DNA of 32,118 nucleotides, from positions 1 to 32,118 of IMG/VR virus record IMGVR_UViG_3300005436_000028. The stretch is one strand, 5' to 3'. Shown piece by piece: positions 1 through 6,960 of the stretch. Source of the stretch: a virus. Every line of letters starts with the position of its first letter. Positions within the stretch are counted from its first letter, which is position 1. A program made the translations under genes and the position numbers. Below the pieces are notes generated by a model that worked only from the letters and a program-made list of their open reading frames with translations, was not told where the DNA came from and did no database searches.

Positions 1-79
1 GACCGGATAGACAGACGGCTCAAAAGAGTGGAGCGGGAATTGGAGTGCCGATGATTGACGACTGTGCTGGACAGAAGGC

Positions 80-97
80 AACATTATCGGACCCTAG
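80..97 (-). repeat. Leader repeat copy 1 (degenerate)
   Basis: On the minus strand this reads TAGGGTCCGATAATGTT, identical to the start of the three fuller copies at about 206, 464 and 738, but the part nearest the ribosome site has diverged and no GGAGG follows. It overlaps the TAG stop of the 32-codon gene at 94-192. No supported gene start follows before the window edge. Confidence 0.6.
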
Positions 98-192
98 TCA
101 CGGGCGGCATAGTCTTCAAACGGAACAGCAAATTTTAGTTGCCCATTGCCATCATAAAAAGCTTTTGCACATGCCGGTATCGCTACGCTCAT
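94..192 (-). CDS. Tiny phage protein, 32 aa
   Basis: The ATG at 192-190 opens a 32-codon frame beginning MSVAIPACAKAFYDG and ending in YAARD with TAG inside the degenerate leader repeat. A ribosome site (GGAGG, about 7 nt upstream) and the full leader repeat precede the start, in the same arrangement as the genes starting at 450 and 724. That shared arrangement is the main reason to believe so short a gene. No domain is recognised. The peptide is mildly aromatic with no membrane segment. It is the last supported gene of the leftward operon before the window edge. Confidence 0.5.
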   Translation of the reverse strand: MSVAIPACAKAFYDGNGQLKFAVPFEDYAARD

Positions 193-198
193 TTCGGC

Positions 199-229
199 TC
201 CTCCAGACGCAATCGAACATTATCGGACG
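199..229 (-). repeat. Leader repeat copy 2
   Basis: The minus strand carries GTCCGATAATGTTCGATT, then GCGTC and a GGAGG ribosome site, directly before the ATG at 192. The core (206-228) is identical over 23 nt to copies 3 and 4. The TAA stop of the preceding gene (222-220) lies inside the repeat. Confidence 0.85.
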
Positions 230-450
230 CTGCGACGGGTTGTTCTTTTCTGCCAGAGCGCGACCTCTCTAAGCGATACACGAGACGCCAATATCTGACC
301 GGCTGCACTGAGCACGTAGGAGTGGTCGGAGTATTTTGTAATTAGGCCGCGCTTTTGAAGTTCCACCGTCATAACGTCATCCACCATCACAGATTCCCCC
401 GCGAACAGATCGCAACACGCGCTGACTATTTCAGCATCACTAGGGTTCAT
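220..450 (-). CDS. Small phage protein of unknown function, 76 aa
   Basis: The ATG at 450 follows an AAGGAGGCC ribosome site and leader repeat copy 3. The 76-residue product begins MNPSDAEIVSACCDLF. Its central part (VMTVELQKRGLITKYSDHSYVLSAAG) reads like a short helix-turn-helix or winged-helix unit, but that is an impression, not a family match. The C-terminus is basic (KRTTRRSVR). It could be a small DNA-binding regulator. The stop codon lies within leader repeat copy 2, so the repeat bridges two genes. Confidence 0.6.
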   Translation of the reverse strand: MNPSDAEIVSACCDLFAGESVMVDDVMTVELQKRGLITKYSDHSYVLSAAGQILASRVSLREVALWQKRTTRRSVR

Positions 451-453
451 CTG

Positions 454-490
454 GCCTCCTTCTGACGCAATCGAACATTATCGGACCCTA
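454..490 (-). repeat. Leader repeat copy 3
   Basis: The 23-nt core at 464-486 is identical to copies 2 and 4 and is preceded on the minus strand by TAGG, whose TAG is the stop of the gene at 488-724. It is followed by AGAAGGAGG and the ATG at 450. Confidence 0.85.
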
Positions 491-724
491 TGCGTCCTTC
501 TGCGCCAGTGCTGCGTGTGCCGCTTCAGCCCTCTCCAGCCGCGCATTCTGCTCGCGGAGGGCGTGTAGCTCAGGACGTACCTCACGTATCACCGCTTCCA
601 GTTCCGCGATGCGCTGGCGCAGGATGCCGACTTCTTCTTGGGCGCAGTTGCGGCATAAATCTGTCGGGTCGCACCCCTCATCGGTGGACATCGTTCGGTG
701 GCACTTGCTGCATTCATCGCTCAT
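488..724 (-). CDS. Small zinc-ribbon/coiled-coil protein, 78 aa
   Basis: The N-terminal 30 residues contain two Cys pairs (CSKC at about 5-8 and CRNC at about 24-27), a treble-clef or zinc-ribbon pattern. The rest is a heptad-rich helix (EVGILRQRIAELEAVIREV and on), a likely coiled coil. This architecture suggests a dimeric adaptor or nucleic-acid-binding protein, but no function can be assigned. The start has a GGAGG site inside leader repeat copy 4. The TAG stop touches repeat copy 3. Confidence 0.7.
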   Translation of the reverse strand: MSDECSKCHRTMSTDEGCDPTDLCRNCAQEEVGILRQRIAELEAVIREVRPELHALREQNARLERAEAAHAALAQKDA

Positions 725-730
725 TTCGTG

Positions 731-764
731 TCCTCCAGACGCAATCGAACATTATCGGACCCTA
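731..764 (-). repeat. Leader repeat copy 4
   Basis: The core at 738-760 is identical over 23 nt to copies 2 and 3, followed by a GGAGG ribosome site and the ATG at 724. It is preceded by about 18 nt of unique sequence after the stop of the gene at 783-1019. Confidence 0.85.
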
Positions 765-782
765 TTGCGATCCCATTTGCAG

Positions 783-1019
783 CTAGCGAAAATCTTCGAG
801 GCGATGAGACGTTTTCCCGCACCTCGGGCAAGTGATTGAACTCAGTTCGACGCGGACGGCCGGCAGTTCCCCCTGATCCATGAGGTTATCCGCCAGGTGT
901 AAAAATTCCTCGTCCTTGTTGCGACAGTAAGCGGCGCAACAGGCATAAACCAGTTTTGTGATCTGGTCCCTGGGTAAAAGCACGGTCATCGCCACGGGTA
1001 CGGATTCCGGTTCCGCCAT
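783..1019 (-). CDS. Small phage protein with C-terminal zinc motif, 78 aa
   Basis: The product begins MAEPESVPVAMTVLLPRDQ. It has a helical middle with two Cys pairs (ACCAAYC) and a C-terminal CPRCGKTSH motif of zinc-knuckle type. The start is preceded by a strong GAAGGAGG site about 8 nt away. The leader repeat is absent upstream of this gene, so the repeat family begins after it. Family unknown. Likely a small metal-stabilised accessory protein of the leftward operon. Confidence 0.65.
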   Translation of the reverse strand: MAEPESVPVAMTVLLPRDQITKLVYACCAAYCRNKDEEFLHLADNLMDQGELPAVRVELSSITCPRCGKTSHRLEDFR

Positions 1020-1032
1020 GGATGATCCTCCT

Positions 1033-2388
1033 TCAGAACTGCTCCAAGTGTCCCAGCCCGTCCAGGACAGAATTGTTGGCGCCGGCCACGGTCGCGCCGG
1101 TGGACTGAATCATAGGCGGAGCCGTCCACGAGCTGTCCCATTTTTGATTCTCAATGATGGCGTTGATCAGGTCGGGCGCATAGCTCACGCTGCCGCCCGT
1201 GGCCGAGCGCGCGCCGTTCAAAAAGAAGGTGAATCTTCGCGGCCCGAGAATTGAAGTGATCCTGGTCGTGATGTCCTGGCTTTTGTCGGCGCTCACCATG
1301 TGGACGTAGGGGCACAAGAGATAACCGGGCAGAGTGGAACAAGTCAGCCCATGCCGGGCCTCGGTGGTCACGGTGCAACTCCCGTCGGCGCACTCGATTT
1401 CCTTCGCGGCGACAGGTGGAAGCGCATAGCCTTTGGTTGCGTCGAGAATGTTGAGCGCCACACCTCCGCTGACATAGCCGCCGCCGCCCGAGACCAGCAG
1501 CCCGCCGATGCGCAGCTGGGTATTGGGCCGGCCGTCATTCGCCGCGATCAGGAACCCTGTATTCGACTTGGTCAATTCCGCGTAACTGTCGCGGATATCG
1601 AGGTTATAGATCGACCCGTTGACCAGCCTGATTCCCACCTCGTTGCCCTCGAAGTGGTTTTCATCCGAGAACACCATGCCGTTGGTGGTGCAGCCCCCAT
1701 ACGACGATGGATAGTCGCACAGGCGCATCAGCACGCCGGCGTGAGTATTGGAGTTAATCAGGTTGCGCGAGAACTTCCACGCATTGGCCTGGTCGCCCAG
1801 AAATTCCACACCATCCCCGGAACGGACAAATTGCGAATCCTCGACCGTCCACGTCCACGAGCCGTCGAGAACTCGCAAAGCGGCCTCGGAGAATCCTTCG
1901 ACGCTTACCCGGTCAAGCAGTGCGCCGGGACCACGGGCGTTGCGGATCTCGATGCCCACCGCAGCGGACGATACGGGGATAAAGGCAATGTCCCGCAAGA
2001 CGGTGGCATAGTTGTCGTGAATGGACACGCACGGGTTGCTCTGGCACTTCACGGCGGAGACCGCAAAAGAGACTCCCTGGACGGTGACGTAGTTAGAGCG
2101 GATCTCGATCTGTGTTCCCGGCGCCATGGTGAGAGAACTAAAGCCGACCTCGATGGTGGTCAATGCCCGGTCGATGACGATATTGCTGGCAGCGGTCTGT
2201 GCTCCCGTTACCTGCCGCGCGTCGATCCAGCAGGCCACCGATGGCGGGCATGAATGGATTGCATCCATAAGCCGCGAGCCGAAGTCGCCGCTGCCCGGTT
2301 CCAGCACGATCACGCTGCTTTTCGCGCATCCGGTCAGGAACGTGGTGGCCATCAGCAGGAAGACCCAGCGGGTCACCATGCCCTCCAC
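1033..2388 (-). CDS. Secreted beta-helix lipoprotein
   Basis: The 451-residue product starts with a short basic N-region, a hydrophobic stretch (WVFLLMATTF) and a lipobox LTGC with Cys at about residue 21. Ala at +2 predicts outer-membrane sorting in a Gram-negative cell. From about residue 60 to 300 it shows repeating short strands with Asn/Asp turns (IEIRSNYVTVQGVSF, VSIHDNYATVLRDI, LDIRDSYAEL), the pattern of a right-handed parallel beta-helix of the pectate-lyase/phage spike type. Phage beta-helix proteins usually lie in the tail module and lack lipidation. This one sits among early genes and appears made for the host envelope, so surface modification, receptor masking or superinfection exclusion are plausible inferences. 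The start overlaps the upstream gene by 16 nt; an ATG three codons in is an alternative. Confidence 0.8.
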   Translation of the reverse strand: MEGMVTRWVFLLMATTFLTGCAKSSVIVLEPGSGDFGSRLMDAIHSCPPSVACWIDARQVTGAQTAASNIVIDRALTTIEVGFSSLTMAPGTQIEIRSNYVTVQGVSFAVSAVKCQSNPCVSIHDNYATVLRDIAFIPVSSAAVGIEIRNARGPGALLDRVSVEGFSEAALRVLDGSWTWTVEDSQFVRSGDGVEFLGDQANAWKFSRNLINSNTHAGVLMRLCDYPSSYGGCTTNGMVFSDENHFEGNEVGIRLVNGSIYNLDIRDSYAELTKSNTGFLIAANDGRPNTQLRIGGLLVSGGGGYVSGGVALNILDATKGYALPPVAAKEIECADGSCTVTTEARHGLTCSTLPGYLLCPYVHMVSADKSQDITTRITSILGPRRFTFFLNGARSATGGSVSYAPDLINAIIENQKWDSSWTAPPMIQSTGATVAGANNSVLDGLGHLEQF

Positions 2389-2609
2389 CAGGCTGCCAGC
2401 CGGCCCGTGAGTTCCCAGCCCGCCCAGACCAACCTGACGGCCAGCGCTTCGAGGATCACGCCATTCCGAAAGCCTCGGCAGACTTCCAGGCCGTCCGGCT
2501 CTTCGCTAGGATGCCCATTGCTGGGCCCGTAGGGCCTATAGGCGGCGTCGAAGGGGCTCGACCTATGGTTAGGTACCACCCTTAGCCCATCGAGGTAAAA
2601 TGCGGCCAT
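2373..2609 (-). CDS. Small phage protein with hydrophobic C-terminus, 78 aa
   Basis: The start at 2609 (MAAFYLDGLRVVPNH) is chosen because TAGGAGGAAAT lies immediately upstream. The frame also opens 14 codons earlier without a ribosome site. The C-terminal third (GVILEALAVRLVWAGWELTG and a terminal AAWWRAW) is hydrophobic and Trp-rich, either one membrane helix or an amphipathic one. It overlaps the lipoprotein gene by 16 nt and may be translationally coupled to it, so a joint role at the envelope is conceivable. Family unknown. Confidence 0.6.
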   Translation of the reverse strand: MAAFYLDGLRVVPNHRSSPFDAAYRPYGPSNGHPSEEPDGLEVCRGFRNGVILEALAVRLVWAGWELTGRLAAWWRAW

Positions 2610-2617
2610 ATTTCCTC

Positions 2618-2782
2618 CTACCCGCAGCCCAGGAGCAGCCGCCGGGCGCAATCGCTCCTGCAGGCCCGTAGTTGCGCGTCAATGCGGCGGGCATATTTGC
2701 CCTGCCTTAGCGAGAGGTTGAATTTGCGCATGAGATCGGCGCGCGGCGTCGACTTCCTGCCTCGTTTCCTGCGGACGGTCAC
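2618..2782 (-). CDS. Small basic protein, 54 aa
   Basis: The GTG at 2782 overlaps the TGA of the upstream gene (GTGA), as at other junctions of this operon. A second GTG two codons earlier (2788) with a GAGGT site is an alternative. The product is strongly basic (TVRRKRGRKSTPRADLMRK) with few acidic residues, in keeping with nucleic-acid binding. No family is recognised. Confidence 0.55.
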   Translation of the reverse strand: MTVRRKRGRKSTPRADLMRKFNLSLRQGKYARRIDAQLRACRSDCARRLLLGCG

Positions 2783-3012
2783 TGCCACGGCGACACCTCG
2801 AATCTCGGCGCCTGGACATCCAGCCGCTCGACCGCTTCCTGCCAGCACAGGCAGTCCTCCAGTTCGAAGTGCGCGATGCGCAGGTCGTCGGTGGCCCGCA
2901 CGAATTCCATGGCGTTGCGCACAAAAACGACATCGTTCGAACGGTCGGCCTGCGCGGCCAGCTGCCGGCGCATGCGGATTAGTTCGGCGGCGGGGAATCT
3001 ACATGGCTGCAT
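2779..3012 (-). CDS. Small helical phage protein, 77 aa
   Basis: The start at 3012 (MQPCRFPAAELIRMRRQL) has GAAGGA 8 nt upstream and overlaps the end of the HNH gene by 14 nt. The frame stays open further upstream, but that part reads as shadow of the HNH gene. The product is mostly helical with a mixed-charge middle and a CLCW segment. Function unknown. Its downstream neighbour starts within its stop codon. Confidence 0.6.
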   Translation of the reverse strand: MQPCRFPAAELIRMRRQLAAQADRSNDVVFVRNAMEFVRATDDLRIAHFELEDCLCWQEAVERLDVQAPRFEVSPWQ

Positions 3013-3448
3013 GACGTGCTTCCTTCTTTGCGTAGTATTCGCGAGAAACTCTTTCGTTGTGGCAGGTTCTGCAATCGCGCCCTCGTTTTGCAAAGTAAGT
3101 ATTTTTGGTGTCATAGGGGTGACCTTTTGGACAGTGGGTAACTAAAGCATGCTTGGCGCCCGGCCCCGCTCCGCGAAGCACGTTTATCCTTTGCATTACG
3201 GGCTCAAGATGATCAGGGTTGACGCAATTACGAACCCTGCAGAGGTGATCTAGAACGAGACCTTCTGGAATAGGTCCCCTAACGAATTCATAGGCCACTC
3301 TATGCGCTTGGCGCACAGCCCCAGTCAACATCACTCTTCCGTATCCGCTTGGATGAATAAATCCGGTCCACAACCAGCATGTGCTGGTTTTGTTTACCTT
3401 CTGCCAGAATCGTTCCAACATGGCAGCCCTCCCGCTGCGCCACCTCAT
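2999..3448 (-). CDS. HNH homing-type endonuclease
   Basis: The 149-residue product has an HNH_3-type core: AHRVAYEFVRG, then VLDHLCRVRNCVNPDHLEPV, with the catalytic His-Asn-His spacing visible. This is followed by a zinc ribbon of the type CPKGH...RDCRTCHNER. Such enzymes make site-specific DNA nicks or breaks and often move as selfish genes. The start at 3448 has AAGGAGG 7 nt away and lies directly after the helicase stop. The gene is visibly AT-richer than its neighbours, which suggests insertion into the operon. It could instead help packaging or recombination, but it is far from the terminase genes. Confidence 0.88.
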   Translation of the reverse strand: MRWRSGRAAMLERFWQKVNKTSTCWLWTGFIHPSGYGRVMLTGAVRQAHRVAYEFVRGPIPEGLVLDHLCRVRNCVNPDHLEPVMQRINVLRGAGPGAKHALVTHCPKGHPYDTKNTYFAKRGRDCRTCHNERVSREYYAKKEARHAAM

Positions 3449-3449
3449 C

Positions 3450-4811
3450 TCAGGCCTCCTTCTCGTACCAGTTCTGCGGCGCGGCGTGTTCATCGTAACG
3501 GTCCACGAATTCGCCCCAGCGTTCAGCGCGGATACCGAAGGGCTGCAGGTTCTGCGATTCGCGCATCTTGCCGAGAAAACAAAAGTCCTCGCCCGTGTAG
3601 CGCTTTTCCTCCCTGGTGCGATGCAGCAGGAGAATGACCTGCGCGGCCTGCTCGAAGGCGCTGGAGCCGAGGATCATTTCGACATCGGGGAAGAGATTCA
3701 GATCGTTCGGAGGGGCGCGGCGGATCTGCGCCAGGGCCACCGTGCGGCAGTAATCGCGGGCCACATGCCTGAGCGTCTCCGCTTGCTTAGGCGCGGCTTC
3801 GATGATGTTCTTGGCGCGCGGCACCAGCAGTAACTGCGCGTAATCGACCACGATCAAATCTGCCTTCCATCGCTTCGCCGCCAGCACGGCGCGGGAGCGA
3901 TACTCGCTCACCGTGAGCTCGTGGGTGTCGTCGATGTAGATCGGCAGATCGACGCTCTCTTCCTGGGCGCGTCGGACGGCGGTGCGCTGCTCCGGCGTCA
4001 GGCAGCGGGGATCGCGCATGGCGGCGACCGGGACGCGGGCTATCAGCCGCCACAGACGCCGCAGCAGAGCGCGCTTAGTCATCTCCAGGCTCTGGATGTG
4101 TACCCGCTTGCCGCGCCGCGCGTTCTTGAGCGCGATCTGCAGGCCGCCTTCCGTCTTGCCGCTCGACGGCCTGCCGGCGAGGATGCACAACTCTTCTCCG
4201 TCCAGTCCGCAGGTGGCGCGGTCGATCTCGTCGGTCAAAAGCGATGCCCCACGCAGTCCGCCATGAAGCGCATTGGCTTCCTGCTCGAAGGCTGCCGCCT
4301 CGTCCGCGACGATTTCGATGATTTGCTTGCCCGTGGTGCGTATTTGAGCCGCCGCCTCGGTCATCTGCTGCTGCATATCAGCGAGAACTTCCTGTGCCGT
4401 CTCGCTCTGGTCCGCAGCCCGCGCGAAGCCTGTTGAGCAAATGCCCATCATCCGGCGCAGTATCGCTTTATCGCGCACGATGGAGAGATATGCGCCGATC
4501 ACCGGCCGCCGGGGTAAGCCTTCCGTCAGGCTGGAGAGATATGCCACGCCGCCAATCGCCGCGATTTCGTGCCGCAGTTCATGCGCCAGGGTGATGATGT
4601 CCACTGGATGGCCGGCTTCCATCAGCGCCGCGATGGCGCCAAATATGCGCCGGTGCGAGTCGAGCGAAAAATCATCGGCGGTGAGCCCCTGCTCGATGGC
4701 TTCGTAGAAAGTCCCATTGTCGAGAAAGATGGCGCCAAGGATGGTCTTCTCCGCGTGGATGTCGGTGGGAAATCCGGCGTCTAGGCCATGTAGATCGCTG
4801 GTGGCTTGCAT
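3450..4811 (-). CDS. dnaB: DnaB-type replicative DNA helicase
   Basis: At 453 aa it has the length and two-part layout of DnaB: an N-terminal helical domain (LGAIFLDNGTFYEAIEQGL, with VDIITLAHEL) and a RecA-like ATPase. Walker A is GRPSSGKT at about 213-220, SLEM at 241-244, and Walker B is LIVVDYAQLL around Asp323. It unwinds DNA ahead of the phage fork. No primase is seen nearby, so priming is probably done by the host. The start overlaps the stop of the initiator-like gene (TAATG) behind GGGAGGAAG. This pairing with an initiator candidate is the usual O/P-like arrangement. Confidence 0.93.
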   Translation of the reverse strand: MQATSDLHGLDAGFPTDIHAEKTILGAIFLDNGTFYEAIEQGLTADDFSLDSHRRIFGAIAALMEAGHPVDIITLAHELRHEIAAIGGVAYLSSLTEGLPRRPVIGAYLSIVRDKAILRRMMGICSTGFARAADQSETAQEVLADMQQQMTEAAAQIRTTGKQIIEIVADEAAAFEQEANALHGGLRGASLLTDEIDRATCGLDGEELCILAGRPSSGKTEGGLQIALKNARRGKRVHIQSLEMTKRALLRRLWRLIARVPVAAMRDPRCLTPEQRTAVRRAQEESVDLPIYIDDTHELTVSEYRSRAVLAAKRWKADLIVVDYAQLLLVPRAKNIIEAAPKQAETLRHVARDYCRTVALAQIRRAPPNDLNLFPDVEMILGSSAFEQAAQVILLLHRTREEKRYTGEDFCFLGKMRESQNLQPFGIRAERWGEFVDRYDEHAAPQNWYEKEA

Positions 4812-5596
4812 TAACTTCCTCCCTTGGAAACGGTGGGGCGGGAAAGAATTTTGACCGCCTGCGCCGGCGGGTGACGGCTATTGGCATTTGTGTCATTCAG
4901 CGGGAACACGCCTTTCCATGCGTGAACTATGCTCCGCACGAGGACCTCTTCCGGGGCATATCCTTGATCCCGCAACGACTGCAATGCGTCCACTATCCCC
5001 TCCCGTGCCCGGTCCGTCATTGGAGCCCTGATCTTTTTCCGCATCTCCTCAAAATCAGCCCACACCCGAGGTGGAATCCAGGAAGGAATCTCAAACGCCG
5101 AAAGCCGTGCTTTCGGCGCACGCGGTGCGGGGTTTTGTATTTCAGGCATGGCTAGGCTAGGTTCTGGTTCTGGTTCTGGTAGGGAAGACACGGACGGAAT
5201 TGTCCGGACATGTCCAGACACGGACGGAATTGTCCGGACATGTCCAGACAAAGGAGGATAAAAGCCTACTTGTCCAGACTCAATTGCCCGTTTAGCCCTC
5301 TTTTGTACAGTATTGTCGGCATGTTCCGCCCAATCGTGGACAAGGAGGCGACATGTCTCGTCTTTGTCTAGCCATCCAGTAGCGACCAGAGCCTCTATCA
5401 GTTGATCCTCATCGCCGCGATAGTCGAGAGCGAGAGCAATGTCTTCGTTGCTTAACTTGCCGATATCCCCCCGCCATGCTTCGACCGCGGTCAGATGCCA
5501 CAAGCATTCGAGGATTCCCATTGCCTGGTACAGGGGAACGTCCAGTTTCCGGCACAGGCGCCGCATCTTAGAGTGATTTCTGGCTTCTCTTTTCAT
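4811..5596 (-). CDS. Putative replication initiator/helicase-loader protein
   Basis: The 261-residue product has an N-terminal winged-helix-like domain (about 1-100: MKREARNHSKMRRLCRKLD, SNEDIALALDY, LIEALVATGWLD). A Pro/Ser linker with a tandem 10-residue repeat (SGHVRTIPSV, 117-136) and PEPEPEP follows. The C-terminal domain (about 155-240) resembles DnaD/O-type replication proteins. The position immediately upstream of the helicase gene supports the initiator role, as for lambda O. The linker repeat is encoded by a 30-bp tandem DNA repeat that could be the origin. The exact family is uncertain. Confidence 0.65.
   Translation of the reverse strand: MKREARNHSKMRRLCRKLDVPLYQAMGILECLWHLTAVEAWRGDIGKLSNEDIALALDYRGDEDQLIEALVATGWLDKDETCRLLVHDWAEHADNTVQKRAKRAIESGQVGFYPPLSGHVRTIPSVSGHVRTIPSVSSLPEPEPEPSLAMPEIQNPAPRAPKARLSAFEIPSWIPPRVWADFEEMRKKIRAPMTDRAREGIVDALQSLRDQGYAPEEVLVRSIVHAWKGVFPLNDTNANSRHPPAQAVKILSRPTVSKGGS
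5191..5280. repeat. Phased decamer repeats, candidate replication origin
   Basis: A 30-bp unit occurs twice in tandem (5191-5220 and 5221-5250). Within it the decamers TGTCCGGACA (perfect palindrome) and TGTCCAGACA alternate. Decamers start at 5201, 5211, 5231, 5241 and, as TGTCCAGACT, at 5271, so all are spaced by multiples of 10 bp on one DNA face. They lie inside the initiator-like gene, as iterons do in lambda-type origins. That this is the origin is inference. Confidence 0.6.
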
Positions 5597-5599
5597 ATC

Positions 5600-6010
5600 T
5601 CAGCCCGCCTCTCGTTCAATCAGCGCTATGGCGAAGAATTCATCTGGATTAAAGTGAAAGCGATCATTTTCGTAGTGGAGGGGGCATTTTGCGGTTGCGG
5701 CAAAAAGGGACGGATCGGCCCATATAAAATCAGGCTCGCGAGCCTGGATAGTCCAACCTCTCCAGCGCTCGTCATCCATCATGGCCTTAAGGCATAATGC
5801 GCGTTCGACTATGCAGAATATGCGGTCCGGTTCTTTCGCATAGCGGGGCATCAGAATGAACGCCATCTCAGTGAACCCATCGTCTATATCAAGCCCAGCC
5901 TCCTTACGTGCGCTTAACTCCCTGAAGAGATCGACAACGTCCTGCGGGTCAATCTTCAACTTAGGCAAGCGCATCCACCGATCTGGCAACCGTTTACTAA
6001 TGCGTCCCAT
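5600..6010 (-). CDS. Conserved-looking phage protein of unknown function, 136 aa
   Basis: The start at 6010 (MGRISKRLPDRWMRL) is chosen for its AAGGAGG site 7 nt away. The product has a helical segment (PQDVVDLFRELSARKEAGLDIDDGF), DRIFCIVERALCLKAMMDDERW, and an aromatic acidic C-terminus. No known domain is recognised. The same frame stays open upstream to at least a TTG at 6148 and on to the exonuclease stop, and the extra residues (LWLWLGSLAAHAGYVKACEKF) look coding, so a longer 182-aa form is possible. It lies between recombination and replication genes. Confidence 0.6.
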   Translation of the reverse strand: MGRISKRLPDRWMRLPKLKIDPQDVVDLFRELSARKEAGLDIDDGFTEMAFILMPRYAKEPDRIFCIVERALCLKAMMDDERWRGWTIQAREPDFIWADPSLFAATAKCPLHYENDRFHFNPDEFFAIALIEREAG

Positions 6011-6198
6011 CTCAGGCCTCCTTTTGAAAAGCGAAGAGGCGCGTTGCGAATGCGGAACATATATACATGGGAACTCAATTTCCTCAAACTTTTCGCAGGC
6101 CTTGACGTAACCCGCATGAGCGGCCAGGCTCCCCAGCCACAGCCACAACGTTTCGTGCGCGGGCAGACCTGAGAGGGCATCCCCGGCGCAGCAAAAAC

Positions 6199-6960
6199 TT
6201 ATGCCGCAGACCCTTTCCAGGCTGGGTCTACGGCGCGAATATCGGAATCAGTGATCCCCCATTCCATGTCATTCAGGCTGGCCTTCAATTGCGCGTGCAG
6301 GGGCCCCGGCGGCACAAGGGCATTGAGCCGCGCGATCATCTCGTCCACTTCAGTGTTGAACTGCGCGATATGCGCGTCGATTTCCGCGAGCCTCTTTTCA
6401 TCGCGCTGCAGGCGCCAGACGAACAGCTTCAGATGCGCCGGCATCTCTGGGCAGTAGGAAACAAAATCCATCCATTGCAAGTCGGCGCAGCGCATATTGA
6501 GCGCTATCTGCGGCTCGTAGTCCGATGGCACCGCCTCGCCCAGCAGATACTTGATATGCGTCGATGCGCGCGGGCACTTGATCTCTAGGCCGCCGCGCTG
6601 CCGGAGCATTAATCCATCTGGAGACGCTCCACATCGATCAGGCATTTCAGGATGGAGCACGAATCCCACTTCGTCGACGTCGAACCCGGTGCGCATCTCG
6701 TAAGCTGCGCGCGCGAAGGGCTCAAGCTCTGTGCCGCGCTCCATGTCGCGGCTTACATAGTTGTCCTGCAAGGCTAGGCGGGTTAGTAGTTCGCTCACCT
6801 TCTGCGCCTTGTAATCGATGCGCGGCTGAAGTTCCTTTTTATCGCGGACGCCGAACGCCATGACTTTATGCACACTGGACGCAGTTGCCCTGCCAATGTG
6901 CAAATCGAACCATTCATCGCCGCCCTGCTTGCAGGGGATGATGCGCTCTTCGAGGGTCAT
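6199..6960 (-). CDS. YqaJ-family phage recombination exonuclease
   Basis: The 253-residue product has the YqaJ/lambda-Exo-type core: IGRATASSVHKV near the N-terminus, ERGTELEPFARAAYE with Glu78/Glu80, GASPDGL with Asp115, LEIKCPR with Glu126 and Lys128, and YEPQIALNMRC. These fit the PD-(D/E)XK metal-dependent nuclease fold that resects double-strand ends 5' to 3'. The gene starts within the stop of the annealing-protein gene (ATGA overlap), the classic exonuclease/annealase pair for recombination-dependent repair and replication. The C-terminal 60 residues form a helical tail. Confidence 0.9.
   Translation of the reverse strand: MTLEERIIPCKQGGDEWFDLHIGRATASSVHKVMAFGVRDKKELQPRIDYKAQKVSELLTRLALQDNYVSRDMERGTELEPFARAAYEMRTGFDVDEVGFVLHPEMPDRCGASPDGLMLRQRGGLEIKCPRASTHIKYLLGEAVPSDYEPQIALNMRCADLQWMDFVSYCPEMPAHLKLFVWRLQRDEKRLAEIDAHIAQFNTEVDEMIARLNALVPPGPLHAQLKASLNDMEWGITDSDIRAVDPAWKGSAA

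Noticed and set aside
1-84. Minus frame from an ATG inside the degenerate leader repeat (84) open to the window edge
   Set aside because: No ribosome site, odd composition (MLPSVQHSRQSSALQFPLH) and only 28 codons visible, so it cannot be supported.
80-764. A CRISPR array or classical tandem repeat at the left end
   Set aside because: The copies are 220-275 bp apart with complete genes between them and each adjoins a start codon, so a leader element is the better reading.
1300-2253. A 317-codon rightward frame opposite the lipoprotein gene
   Set aside because: The opposite strand encodes a protein with a clear signal and beta-helix pattern. This frame has shadow composition.
5191-5280. A CRISPR array
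   Set aside because: The units are contiguous with no unique spacers and encode protein in frame.
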